64,000 bases of DNA from Lentisphaerae bacterium WC36 (GCA_020683205.1 CP085689.1:2288230-2352229), one strand, 5' to 3'. Shown: positions 46,769 to 53,829, numbered from the stretch's first letter. Numbers and translations: made by a program. The notes: generated by a model from the letters alone, not told the origin.

Positions 46769-46953
46769 CGTTCCACCTCGCTATTTTTCATGCGTTTTAA
46801 GATTTCTTTTTCGGCTGCGTTTAATCTGTTTATGTATGGTCTTCTTTTGAATTCTGTTTCGCTCATCATTCCGAAACCAACTGTACAATCTAATTTTAAA
46901 TACTCGTTTAATAATTCCTTATTTTTCATATTCTGAACTTTTTTCAACCTCAT
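46765..46953 (-). CDS. Hypothetical small phage protein
   Basis: A 62-residue protein, MRLKKVQNMKNKELLNEYLKL...RPYINRLNAAEKEILKRMKNSEVER; helical and charged. GAGGTG lies six bases before ATG. Both ends overlap neighbours. No family assigned. Confidence 0.5.
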   Translation of the reverse strand: MRLKKVQNMKNKELLNEYLKLDCTVGFGMMSETEFKRRPYINRLNAAEKEILKRMKNSEVER

Positions 46954-47123
46954 TTTTTCACCTCAATAAATATTTGTTTGTCTTTACACTTTGGAATTTC
47001 TCCTAATTTTTGTAAAATTTGACAATCGTCAGTTAAAAAATCACACCCAGCGCATGAAAAATCAGTATTTTCAATTGCAATATATTCAACTCGACCACGT
47101 TCGAAAGTTTCGCCATTTTCCAT
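46950..47123 (-). CDS. Small four-cysteine phage protein, family A copy 2
   Basis: A 57-residue gene that is easy to miss. ATG at 47123 has GAGGTG nine bases upstream, and the stop overlaps the next ATG (ATGA). MENGETFERGRVEYIAIENT then DFSCAGCDFLTDDCQILQKL then GEIPKCKDKQIFIEVKK gives C-x2-C-x6-C-x11-C, the same layout as the 46568-46768 product. Probably a metal-binding phage accessory protein. Confidence 0.6.
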   Translation of the reverse strand: MENGETFERGRVEYIAIENTDFSCAGCDFLTDDCQILQKLGEIPKCKDKQIFIEVKK

Positions 47124-47132
47124 AAATACACC

Positions 47133-47306
47133 TCAATAAAATAATCTTTTGATTTTGGTTAATTTTTGCTTATTCGGTAACTTTGAGTCTAAAATTTCAG
47201 CTATTTTTTGGCATTTATCGCAATCATGAAGTCTATTTGAAAAATTTTGTGCTAATTCTTCATTCTGTTTTTGCTGTTCAGCTTTTTGTTGTTTGTTGTA
47301 ATACAT
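47133..47306 (-). CDS. Small CxxC protein, family B copy 1
   Basis: A 57-residue frame with AAGGAG nine bases before ATG: MYYNKQQKAEQQKQNEELAQ, then NFSNRLHDCDKCQKIAEILD, then SKLPNKQKLTKIKRLFY. The second half aligns with the product of 49960-50130 (DC-x-KC-x2-I...IL...NK-x-K-x2-KI...Y), so they are paralogues. Function unknown. Confidence 0.5.
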   Translation of the reverse strand: MYYNKQQKAEQQKQNEELAQNFSNRLHDCDKCQKIAEILDSKLPNKQKLTKIKRLFY

Positions 47307-47388
47307 TCTCAATACTCCTTATTTTTAGTTGTTCATTCGTCGCAAATTCACACTCAACCTTATATTTATTACTGTCTAAATTTTCCAT
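47278..47388 (-). CDS. Possible 36-residue phage peptide
   Basis: ATG at 47388 overlaps the stop of the ASCH gene (TGATG), with GAGGTGG upstream. It reads MENLDSNKYKVECEFATNEQ, then LKIRSIENVLQQTTKS to a stop at 47278, inside the next gene. The strong ribosome site supports translation, but the short length keeps confidence low. Confidence 0.4.
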   Translation of the reverse strand: MENLDSNKYKVECEFATNEQLKIRSIENVLQQTTKS

Positions 47389-47696
47389 CATTCCACCTCG
47401 ATATTTATAATTATTGCTTTTGGTTCATTCTCTCCGTAACATTCGACCCAACCTGGTAAGCTGTTTGGCTTGTGGCAAATTTCAACACTTTTAATTATCC
47501 CGCTTAAACGTTCCTTGGTGTATCCTTTTGCTAAGGTGACTTTGCGCCCTATTTTGCACGTTTTAAGGTTAAAATTATTACTAATTTTGCGATATTCAGC
47601 AGTTTTTTCGCCACTTTTAAACGCTTCAAAAAATTGCTTTTTCAACGGCACAAACAGCGGTTTCATACCTGCAATTTCTTGACACTCTTCACACAA
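47388..47696 (-). CDS. ASCH-domain protein with possible zinc-ribbon front
   Basis: MKPLFVPLKKQFFEAFKSGEKTAEYRK...CKIGRKVTLAKGYTKERLSGII matches ASCH (ASC-1 homology, RNA-binding/PUA-like) proteins of phages. The open frame extends back without a start to about 47803 and encodes CDSCCNNYVTNDEISEYKEP then TLCEECQE, a C-x2-C...C-x2-C ribbon. The front may therefore belong to the preceding gene by a frameshift. ATG 47666 (MKPLF) is the minimal start but has no good ribosome site. Confidence 0.65.
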   Translation of the reverse strand: MCEECQEIAGMKPLFVPLKKQFFEAFKSGEKTAEYRKISNNFNLKTCKIGRKVTLAKGYTKERLSGIIKSVEICHKPNSLPGWVECYGENEPKAIIINIEVE

Positions 47697-47794
47697 GGTA
47701 GGTTCTTTATATTCTGAAATTTCATCATTAGTAACATAATTATTACAGCAACTGTCACATAGAAACCGCCACCCGTGTTTTTCAAATAAAGTTT

Positions 47795-48007
47795 TTAAAC
47801 TTGGTTACCGTCAATATTTGCGTATTGATCATATTCTTTTGCTCTATCACATAAAACAAATTCAAATTCATCGCCTAAAAATTCAGCACCTAAACGCCGT
47901 GCTTGTAATCCATGATTACAAAAAATAACGTAACTTTTTTCATTGTCACTATCACTTACAAGCCAAGCTTTTGTCGCTCCGTCTATTTTACAAAAAGGGT
48001 TACTCAT
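47795..48007 (-). CDS. Conserved small phage protein, probably frameshifted at its end
   Basis: A 70-residue frame, MSNPFCKIDGATKAWLVSDSDNEKSYVIFCNHGLQARRLGAEFLGDEFEFVLCDRAKEYDQYANIDGNQV, with AAGGAGATAGG before ATG. Related phage proteins, from memory, continue past this point with a W-x-x-C-x-x-C zinc ribbon. That ribbon is present immediately downstream in the -1 frame (LKTLFEKHGWRFLCDSCC). A one-base shift near GTTTAAAAAC (47788-47800) would join the two. Confidence 0.55.
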   Translation of the reverse strand: MSNPFCKIDGATKAWLVSDSDNEKSYVIFCNHGLQARRLGAEFLGDEFEFVLCDRAKEYDQYANIDGNQV

Positions 48008-48060
48008 TTTCCTATCTCCTTATTTTATTTTTAATTGTTTGAATTTTAATTCCCCACCCC

Positions 48061-48978
48061 CTAAAAGTTGAATTGCAACTGGCTTTCGTTGCTAAATTTT
48101 GGTTGTTTCTGATTGTATTCATGCCACGGAACACTTTTAAAAATTGCTTTATGATTTACCCAACGGGCAAAATCTTTTTGTAATTGATTTGGGGCAATAT
48201 TATTTTCAAAATCTCGAAACGGTTGAGCAAATGGATTAACATTTAATTTGCGTAAAAACTCAACTCTTTTTAACGCATCAGCAATATTTTTTACAAGAAC
48301 ATAAACAAAGATTTGCACATTGTTTTTGTATTTTCTCAAGAGTTTTACCGCCTTTTCAACAGCTGGCATTTGAGCCACGGTGTCGCACGCTAAACGAATG
48401 TAACGAATCCACTTGCAAGCCGCTAAAAGTTTTGCGATTGAGTCGTCAATTAATCGAGCGTCTAAGCCTTGATTGAAGTCAATTTTAATAGGCATTGTTG
48501 CGATTTTTTCAATCTGTTTGATGCCAAATTCACTGGCTAAAACATTATTGTCTAGCAAAACAACCTGCTTAAAATCTCCTGCAATGCGTTCAATTTCCGC
48601 TACTTCGTGAACATCTCCCTCTTTCTTTGGAACTACACACCAAGAACATTTATTCGGGCAACCTCTTGTCAAAAAGCCAATCGCATAATCTGAATGATCA
48701 TAAATCGAATAATCTGGAGTCATACTCTCAATTATTGGCGGTAATTTTTTACTAAAATCATAGCCAGTTCCGCCCTTGACGATTTCACAATCTGCAACAT
48801 AATCAACGTCTTTTGTGAAAGTAAAAACTTTGCTTTGATAAATTTTTGACGGCTTATCAAATAACGGCTCAAACCATTTAACTGTATTCCCTTTTAGTTT
48901 ATGAAAAGCACTAATTTTCATCAACGCTAAATTTGGGATCTTACTATCAACATCAACTAAACAAATTAATCCACTCAT
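48061..48978 (-). CDS. Radical SAM protein of phage type
   Basis: A 305-residue protein. The N-terminal 95 residues (GLICLVDVDSKIPNLALMKISAFHKLKGNTVKW) look like a B12-binding-like Rossmann domain. The [4Fe-4S]/SAM motif is RGCPNKCSWC (C-x3-C-x2-C), followed by a TIM-barrel half (VLLDNNVLAS, KIDFNQGLDARLIDD). The substrate is unknown. It lies in the same operon as a PAPS-reductase-like protein, a pairing that recurs in phages. The C-terminus SQLQFNF resembles a sliding-clamp-binding tail. Confidence 0.8.
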   Translation of the reverse strand: MSGLICLVDVDSKIPNLALMKISAFHKLKGNTVKWFEPLFDKPSKIYQSKVFTFTKDVDYVADCEIVKGGTGYDFSKKLPPIIESMTPDYSIYDHSDYAIGFLTRGCPNKCSWCVVPKKEGDVHEVAEIERIAGDFKQVVLLDNNVLASEFGIKQIEKIATMPIKIDFNQGLDARLIDDSIAKLLAACKWIRYIRLACDTVAQMPAVEKAVKLLRKYKNNVQIFVYVLVKNIADALKRVEFLRKLNVNPFAQPFRDFENNIAPNQLQKDFARWVNHKAIFKSVPWHEYNQKQPKFSNESQLQFNF

Positions 48979-48988
48979 TCTGCACCCC

Positions 48989-49156
48989 TTAAAAGTTGAA
49001 TTGTTGCTGATGTTTATTTTCTTGAATATCTTTTTGCTTTTCGGCTTGCCGTTTTACCGCATAAAGAATATTAAAGCGTTGCGATTTCGTTAAATTAGTT
49101 TTTGCTAAATAGTGTCCTAGCTGGCATAATTCTCTATTTCTTTTTATACTTCTCAT
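48989..49156 (-). CDS. Small basic protein between PAPS reductase and radical SAM genes
   Basis: A 55-residue gene with a perfect GGAGGGTG site before ATG 49156: MRSIKRNRELCQLGHYLAKT, helical and basic, ending KHQQQFNF. Its C-terminal QQQFNF copies the end of the downstream radical SAM protein (QLQFNF), which suggests a shared binding partner. Function unknown. Confidence 0.55.
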   Translation of the reverse strand: MRSIKRNRELCQLGHYLAKTNLTKSQRFNILYAVKRQAEKQKDIQENKHQQQFNF

Positions 49157-49167
49157 AATTCACCCTC

Positions 49168-49890
49168 CTAATCAAAGATAAATTCTTGTTGTTGTTCATG
49201 CTTGAATTTGCAACCTTTGACCGTTTTTTTAATCCACCAATCAAACATATTGTCGCCATCACTCCAACGGTCAACGCTCTTTTTGCCCTCAGCTTTTTTC
49301 TTTGCGTACATTTTACGAAATGCGATGCGATATGCTTTTTCGTATTGAGGGAACTGTTCAAGCTCTTTATTTGCGTTTGTACTCATAGGACAACCCAAAC
49401 AACCGACCCGTTTCCAGCCTTGATCGTAAAGCTCGCAGTATGGCACATTATACATTTTGATGAATTCCCATACGTCCGCTTCTGTCCAATCAATAATTGG
49501 GTGAAGATATTTTTTTGTGTTGTCGAACATACAAACTTCGGTCATTTTTCGCCGTGCTCTGCGGGTGCTTTCTGCGTGTCTAACTCCAGTAATTACCAAT
49601 CGACCAGTACCGCCACGCTCTTTTAATTCAGCACAACACCAGCGTTTTTGGCGCATTGGAAAACCTTTTTTAACTAATAATTTAAAAAATCCCTCTTTTG
49701 GGTAATGAATTTTTGTTTCAAGGTGATGTTTTTTTCCGAATTTAATTAAAGGCGGTGGATCTATCGTTGTTAAATTGTGGTGAGCATCAAATTTAACTCC
49801 GCTCATAATTAATAGTTGACGCACTACAGTTGAATCTTTTCCAAACGAATTTGCAAAATAATAACCCTCTGGTGGTTCAAATTCTTGCAA
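49168..49890 (-). CDS. PAPS-reductase-family (PP-loop) phage protein
   Basis: Phosphoadenosine-phosphosulfate-reductase-like ATP pyrophosphatase, 240 residues. The PP-loop is SFGKDSTV near residue 14. Other blocks are KRWCCAELKERGG, ITGVRHAESTRRARR, HPIIDWTEADVWEFI and a second Cys pair GCLGCPMS. Phage homologues probably activate a substrate by adenylation, possibly with sulfur transfer. The only start in frame is TTG 49890 without a clear ribosome site. Codons back to 49920 (SYFAIKR) also look coding, so the true N-terminus may lie in the overlapping small frame. Confidence 0.82.
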   Translation of the reverse strand: MQEFEPPEGYYFANSFGKDSTVVRQLLIMSGVKFDAHHNLTTIDPPPLIKFGKKHHLETKIHYPKEGFFKLLVKKGFPMRQKRWCCAELKERGGTGRLVITGVRHAESTRRARRKMTEVCMFDNTKKYLHPIIDWTEADVWEFIKMYNVPYCELYDQGWKRVGCLGCPMSTNANKELEQFPQYEKAYRIAFRKMYAKKKAEGKKSVDRWSDGDNMFDWWIKKTVKGCKFKHEQQQEFIFD

Positions 49891-49952
49891 TCTTTTAATG
49901 GCAAAGTAACTTTTGTTTTGCTATAATAAATACAGTTTATACAATATTTCAT
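49824..49952 (-). CDS. Small CxxC frame overlapping the PAPS-reductase start
   Basis: ATG 49952 has GGAG ten bases upstream and reads MKYCINCIYYSKTKVTLPLK, then DCKNLNHQR, to a stop at 49824, 67 bases into the next gene. The first 25 residues resemble a zinc-knuckle (C-x2-C...C). The rest may be non-functional. A -1 slip at ATTAAAAG would fuse it to the PAPS-reductase frame. Either it couples translation of that gene or the two are one frameshifted gene. Confidence 0.45.
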   Translation of the reverse strand: MKYCINCIYYSKTKVTLPLKDCKNLNHQRVIILQIRLEKIQL

Positions 49953-49959
49953 TATTTAA

Positions 49960-50130
49960 TTACTCCTTTATTTTTTTGTACAATACTTTCTCAATTTTTA
50001 CTATTTTAGCCTTGTTGGCTATATTTTGACTCAGTATTAATTTTATTTCTTCACATTTTAAACAGTCCACGCCTACAAATTCAGTGGACGTATTAATTAA
50101 ACTCATTAATTCTTGTGGATTTTCTTTCAC
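49960..50130 (-). CDS. Small CxxC protein, family B copy 2
   Basis: A 56-residue frame from GTG 50130 with GGGAGG seven bases upstream: (V)KENPQELMSLINTSTEFVG, then VDCLKCEEIKLILSQNIANK, then AKIVKIEKVLYKKIKE. It is paralogous to the 47133-47306 product. The stop lies just before the next start. Function unknown. Confidence 0.5.
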   Translation of the reverse strand: MKENPQELMSLINTSTEFVGVDCLKCEEIKLILSQNIANKAKIVKIEKVLYKKIKE

Positions 50131-50134
50131 TTTC

Positions 50135-50365
50135 TTACCTCCCGAAAAATATAAAAACTATTGCGATTAAAATTAAAACAACATTAAAAGAGTAATCACA
50201 AAGCAGTTGCGATTTTCTAAGTTTTACCCTTGACGGTTCTAGCTGACTCTCAAGCTGATTTATTTTGATTTTAAATAAAATTATATTCGTGTTTAGTTCT
50301 TTAATTTTCTTTTTCAAGCTTCTGTTTTCAGCGTCAAAATCATAAATAATTTCATCTTTACTCAT
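50135..50365 (-). CDS. Coiled-coil protein with C-terminal membrane anchor
   Basis: A 76-residue tail-anchored protein. A Lys/Glu/Asn coiled coil (ENRSLKKKIKELNTNIILFKIKINQLESQLE) is followed by one transmembrane helix at the end (FNVVLILIAIVFIFFG). It sits after the helicase-loader gene. Such proteins can tether replication or small phage complexes to the membrane, but that role is a guess. Confidence 0.5.
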   Translation of the reverse strand: MSKDEIIYDFDAENRSLKKKIKELNTNIILFKIKINQLESQLEPSRVKLRKSQLLCDYSFNVVLILIAIVFIFFGR

Positions 50366-50382
50366 TTTCTCTACCTCCTGTT

Positions 50383-51198
50383 TTATTCAAAATCCATGTA
50401 AATTTTGCAAACTTCTTGTAAACGTCTAATTAATGGTTTTTCTTGAATGTCTAAGCCTAAATCATGATATTTTTTTTGTAAATTTTTACCGTTGTCGTTT
50501 GAAGTGATCCACAATTGCCAGCCTTTTGGTTTTTCGCCAATCCATCGACCTGCTAGGTATTTTCTTTGCTGTTCACTACGAATGTAACGAGCGTTGATTA
50601 ATGAAAAAAAGCGTTTCATTTTTGACACGGTTGTATCTTCAGTTCCTAGGTCGTCAATAATTAGTAAATCAACCTCAAAAAGCGAATTTAAAAATTTATT
50701 TCCTAAGTAAGCACTTTTTGAAAAATAGCCAACAATATCATTCATAAGAATGTCAGCTGGAGCAAAATAAACCGTCTTATTTTTAAGCTGTTCAAAAGCA
50801 AATTTTTGCAGTAATCGGGTTTTATTTTTACCAGTAATTCCACCAATCCATACTGAATTATTGCAATTTTCATTTAAAAATTTAAATAATTTTTCATTAG
50901 CATTCTTATGGTTTGGGTCGTAGTCTTCAAGCTCAAACTCTTTCAAGCGGCTAAATTCAAGTCGTTCATTGTAAAGAGCATCTTGTTTGTGTTGGATATC
51001 GTCTTGACTGCGTTTCCTTTTTAATTCTTTAACACGACTATTTTCAATGTTGCTACAATCGTTACAAATCGCATATTTTAAACGTGTTTCTCGTAAAAAA
51101 TCAAGAGTAAATTCACCTTGCGATAATTCAATTTTGATGTTTTTTTGACACTTTTTGCAAACAGCGTCTAAAACTTTAGGTTCATTAACTGTTGACAT
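50383..51198 (-). CDS. DnaC-like helicase loader ATPase
   Basis: A 271-residue protein. The N-terminal zinc-binding part has C-x2-C-x24-25-C-x2-C (CKKCQKNIKIEL ... ICNDCSNI). A AAA+ domain follows with Walker A GGITGKNKTRLL (Asn in place of the usual Gly before Lys), Walker B LLIIDDLGTED and sensor 1 WITSN. It resembles phage DnaC/IstB-type loaders that recruit the host helicase to the phage origin. GGAGGGTG precedes the ATG. Partner of the DUF1376 initiator gene upstream. Confidence 0.78.
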   Translation of the reverse strand: MSTVNEPKVLDAVCKKCQKNIKIELSQGEFTLDFLRETRLKYAICNDCSNIENSRVKELKRKRSQDDIQHKQDALYNERLEFSRLKEFELEDYDPNHKNANEKLFKFLNENCNNSVWIGGITGKNKTRLLQKFAFEQLKNKTVYFAPADILMNDIVGYFSKSAYLGNKFLNSLFEVDLLIIDDLGTEDTTVSKMKRFFSLINARYIRSEQQRKYLAGRWIGEKPKGWQLWITSNDNGKNLQKKYHDLGLDIQEKPLIRRLQEVCKIYMDFE

Positions 51199-51202
51199 TT
51201 AT

Positions 51203-51928
51203 TCACCCTCCAATTGCCGCCAACGGGCTATTATCGTTAGTAATTTCAACCTCACAACTTTTAGTCGAAAAATTATTTTGGTTATTAAAGCCTCTGTTAT
51301 TCCATGTTGCTAAACGCTTTGCGGTTTCCCATGTTTCATTTTTTTGAAATTTCATCTTGCCATTTTTGTCACGCTCCGTCCAGTAATTAATAAAATTAGT
51401 TTGCATTTGTTGCGAATATTTATCGCTATGAAAATCAACATCTTTTTGAAATTCATCTAATGTCCATTTTTTAAAATTGATACTTAATCCACTTACGGTT
51501 AGCTTGACTTCTTTAGTTTTTGCTTTTTTGGCGGTAGTAGTTGCCGTTTTTGTTTTGCATTTCTGCTTATTTTTTCTACGACTCTCACCACTTTTTTTGC
51601 CTGCATTTACTCTTTTATTGTGCTTGTCTACAACCTCGTTGTAGATTTCAACTTGATGTTGATTTACTAGAAATTTGCCGTCCTCTGACGGCTTAAACAT
51701 TCGATTGACAACAAATTTTTTAATTCGCTTCCATGTCTCATCATCCTCGATGTTGAGAAAATCATAACGCAATTTGTTATCATTGTTTGGGAGCATCGCT
51801 CCATCTAGCCAAGCTTCTGATAAAAGTTTTAAATAAGCACCAAATTCGTCAAGCTTCATATTTCTAACTTTGCGACTTGATAAAAGTTTCTCAATTTTTA
51901 ATGGCATCGTGTGCAAATTATTAGCCAT
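51203..51928 (-). CDS. DUF1376 phage replication protein
   Basis: A 241-residue protein. N-terminal DUF1376: MPLKIEKLLSSRKVRNMKLDEFGAYLKLLSEAWLDGAMLPNNDNKLR...VEIYNEVVDKHNKRVNAGKKSG. Then a basic linker (RRKNKQKCKTKTATTTAKK) and a C-terminal block typical of replication initiators (FQKDVDFHSDKYSQQMQTNFINYWTE...AKRLATWNNR). It probably binds the phage origin and the loader. AGGAGGG precedes the ATG. Confidence 0.78.
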   Translation of the reverse strand: MANNLHTMPLKIEKLLSSRKVRNMKLDEFGAYLKLLSEAWLDGAMLPNNDNKLRYDFLNIEDDETWKRIKKFVVNRMFKPSEDGKFLVNQHQVEIYNEVVDKHNKRVNAGKKSGESRRKNKQKCKTKTATTTAKKAKTKEVKLTVSGLSINFKKWTLDEFQKDVDFHSDKYSQQMQTNFINYWTERDKNGKMKFQKNETWETAKRLATWNNRGFNNQNNFSTKSCEVEITNDNSPLAAIGG

Positions 51929-51942
51929 TATTTACAACCCTC

Positions 51943-52401
51943 CTAAAATGGGATATCATCTTCGTAATCTTTAGAATTAAAAACATCTGGATTACTTGGC
52001 GGTAAATCATTTCCATACTTATTGCCGTTATAATTATTCTGCTGTTGAGTGTTATTGGTTGTTTGCGTGTTGCTCTGCTGTTGATTATTATTGGTATTAC
52101 CACCAGCGTTTAAGCCTTTGATTGTTTCAAGTACAATGCGTGTTTTACTATGCTTAACTCCATTCTTTTCATAGTTATTTTGTTGCAATCGTCCTTTAGC
52201 TTCAACTAAACTTCCTTTATGTAGATAACTGCTAGCAAAATTGCTTAACGCTCCCCACGCTACGCATCGACCCCAGTAAGTTTCTTTTTTCTTACCATAT
52301 TGCTCATTAACTGCTATGGTAAATTCAGTAACTGAACTATTGCCAACTTGGTTTGTCTCAAGATCAGTCGCAATGTAGCCAGTCATAATAACACAGTTCA
52401 T
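51943..52401 (-). CDS. ssb: Single-stranded DNA-binding protein
   Basis: About 152 residues starting MNCVIMTGYIATDLETNQVG. ATG 52401 has GAGGAG nine bases upstream; a longer frame from TTG 52419 is not needed. OB fold: EFTIAVNEQYGKKKETYWGRCVAWG ... LHKGSLVEAKGRLQQNNYEKNG. A Gln/Asn-rich linker (NNNQQQSNTQTTNNTQQQ) leads to the acidic tip DYEDDIPF that binds SSB-interacting proteins. Part of the recombination-replication block. Confidence 0.93.
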   Translation of the reverse strand: MNCVIMTGYIATDLETNQVGNSSVTEFTIAVNEQYGKKKETYWGRCVAWGALSNFASSYLHKGSLVEAKGRLQQNNYEKNGVKHSKTRIVLETIKGLNAGGNTNNNQQQSNTQTTNNTQQQNNYNGNKYGNDLPPSNPDVFNSKDYEDDIPF

Positions 52402-52405
52402 AACT

Positions 52406-52621
52406 TTAATTCTCCTCAATTACGGTAATTTTGCGATGTTTAGCGGCTTTAAGTTCTATTTTGCCTTTTTTTTCAAGGGCATTAAGATGCCGTTTAGCTC
52501 CCTGTGGAGTTATTCCTTGCATTGCTCCAATCTCTTGAAGTGTTGGAGCGTAGCCGTTTTGCTCAATAAAACTTTTAATAAAATCAAAAGCTTCTTGTTG
52601 TGGTGGTGTAAGTTCATACAT
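52406..52621 (-). CDS. LexA-type DNA-binding domain without protease domain
   Basis: A 71-residue protein: MYELTPPQQEAFDFIKSFIEQNGYAPTLQEIGAMQGITPQGAKRHLNALEKKGKIEL matches the winged-helix N-terminal domain of LexA (LT-x-x-Q...F-I-x-x-[NH]-G-x-x-P-T). The S24 autoprotease half is absent, so it cannot self-cleave. It could occupy SOS-type operators or serve as a stable phage repressor or decoy. Confidence 0.75.
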   Translation of the reverse strand: MYELTPPQQEAFDFIKSFIEQNGYAPTLQEIGAMQGITPQGAKRHLNALEKKGKIELKAAKHRKITVIEEN

Positions 52622-52634
52622 TTTAAGATCCTCC

Positions 52635-52742
52635 TTATAAAAAGAAATGTAAGAAAATTATTGCGAAAATAGCGAATAGAAACATTGTGATGCCCCACCC
52701 AAGAACAAACCCTAATATGATAGCACCCTTTCTAGTATTCAT
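52635..52742 (-). CDS. Single-helix membrane peptide
   Basis: A 35-residue frame with GAGGTG eight bases before ATG 52742, overlapping the exonuclease stop (TAATG): MNTRKGAIILGFVLGWGITMF, then LFAIFAIIFLHFFL. It is almost entirely one transmembrane helix. Function unknown. Confidence 0.5.
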   Translation of the reverse strand: MNTRKGAIILGFVLGWGITMFLFAIFAIIFLHFFL

Positions 52743-53827
52743 TATTTCACCTCAAGTATTGAAACTCGATCTGCTTTAAATTTTATTAAATCTTCTACCT
52801 TGCCGTTAAATTCTGCAATGCCATCTTTTTGAGTTTTATAAGTGCCGTCCTCTTTCTTTTTAACTGCATATAATTTCTCAATTTTAGCAACAGAACAACT
52901 ACATAGCTTTAAAAATTCACCTTGAGTAATAACATCAGCTACAGCGTTATAAAGAGCGGTAATATCTTTAATTTCTCGCCCGCCACTAGATTTTTTAAGT
53001 ATTAAATTTCCGCAAACTTGATTTGACTCACACTCTTTTTTAATGCGATATTCAATTTTCTTTTGAAAGTTGGCAATAGCTTTGCATTTAGCGTAGATTT
53101 TTGCTAAATCATCATTTGAAAGCTCATTAATTTTTTCTTCAATCGTTGGCAATTCTTCGTCAATAAAGACTTCAACTTCATTTTGAATTGCTTTACAGCT
53201 TAAATGATATTGACCACGACAATATTTACACTGACTTTCTCCAGGTACTGCTTCTGCGGCTGGATCATTACATTTTTCAATAATGCTTTCAATATTGGCT
53301 AAAATATTTGCTGGCTCACTGAAAGTATAAAAATCGTTCCAACGTCCACAACGAGGTTGCACAATAAAAACAGTGCACTCTTTTTTCTTGAATTGTTGCA
53401 TTGCCATAGTTGCATAAGTTGCCAGCTGAATGTTATCTTTAGCATATTGCACGGGATTACGTCCAAACTTCCAGTCAATAACAATGAGTTTGTCAGCTCC
53501 GTTAATAACCACGTCAGCTGTACCAAAAGTGACAATTTCCCAATCTGAGCCTAATAATTCTAAAGAAACCTCCTTGTAAACTTCATCTTGAGAAGTTGCT
53601 AATTCATCAACAAAATTTAAACAATTTCGTGCCATTTCATACTGTTCGTCAGTTTCGCATAACTCTAGGTTATTAGTTGCAACAGCTTCATGTAACATTG
53701 TTCCCTCTGCTGCGTATTCGCTTTGGGGTGGCTCTGGTAGTGCTTGTTCGATTTTCATACTTCCAGGACATAACTTTCTGCGTTCTAAGCTACTTGGTGA
53801 GTTAATATGGTGAATTTCGTTAGGCAT
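52742..53827 (-). CDS. PD-(D/E)XK nuclease, DUF2800/RecB-like (phage exonuclease)
   Basis: 361 residues from ATG 53827 (GAGG ten bases upstream). It opens MPNEIHHINSPSSLERRKLCPGS with the conserved Ser/Cys front of the DUF2800 family. Then AAEGTMLHEAV, and the nuclease core FGTADVVINGADKLIVIDWKFG (D...D-x-K) followed by QLATYA. An Fe-S-type Cys set (C...C-x2-C...C: QCKYCRGQYHLSC) occurs near residue 215. It probably resects DNA for the annealing protein encoded two genes upstream (Red-like recombination). Confidence 0.82.
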   Translation of the reverse strand: MPNEIHHINSPSSLERRKLCPGSMKIEQALPEPPQSEYAAEGTMLHEAVATNNLELCETDEQYEMARNCLNFVDELATSQDEVYKEVSLELLGSDWEIVTFGTADVVINGADKLIVIDWKFGRNPVQYAKDNIQLATYATMAMQQFKKKECTVFIVQPRCGRWNDFYTFSEPANILANIESIIEKCNDPAAEAVPGESQCKYCRGQYHLSCKAIQNEVEVFIDEELPTIEEKINELSNDDLAKIYAKCKAIANFQKKIEYRIKKECESNQVCGNLILKKSSGGREIKDITALYNAVADVITQGEFLKLCSCSVAKIEKLYAVKKKEDGTYKTQKDGIAEFNGKVEDLIKFKADRVSILEVK

Positions 53828-53829
53828 GA

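Noticed and set aside
49168-49890. DndC of a DNA phosphorothioation system
   Set aside because: The protein is about half the length of DndC and no dndB/D/E-type genes lie nearby. It fits the short phage PAPS-reductase family better.
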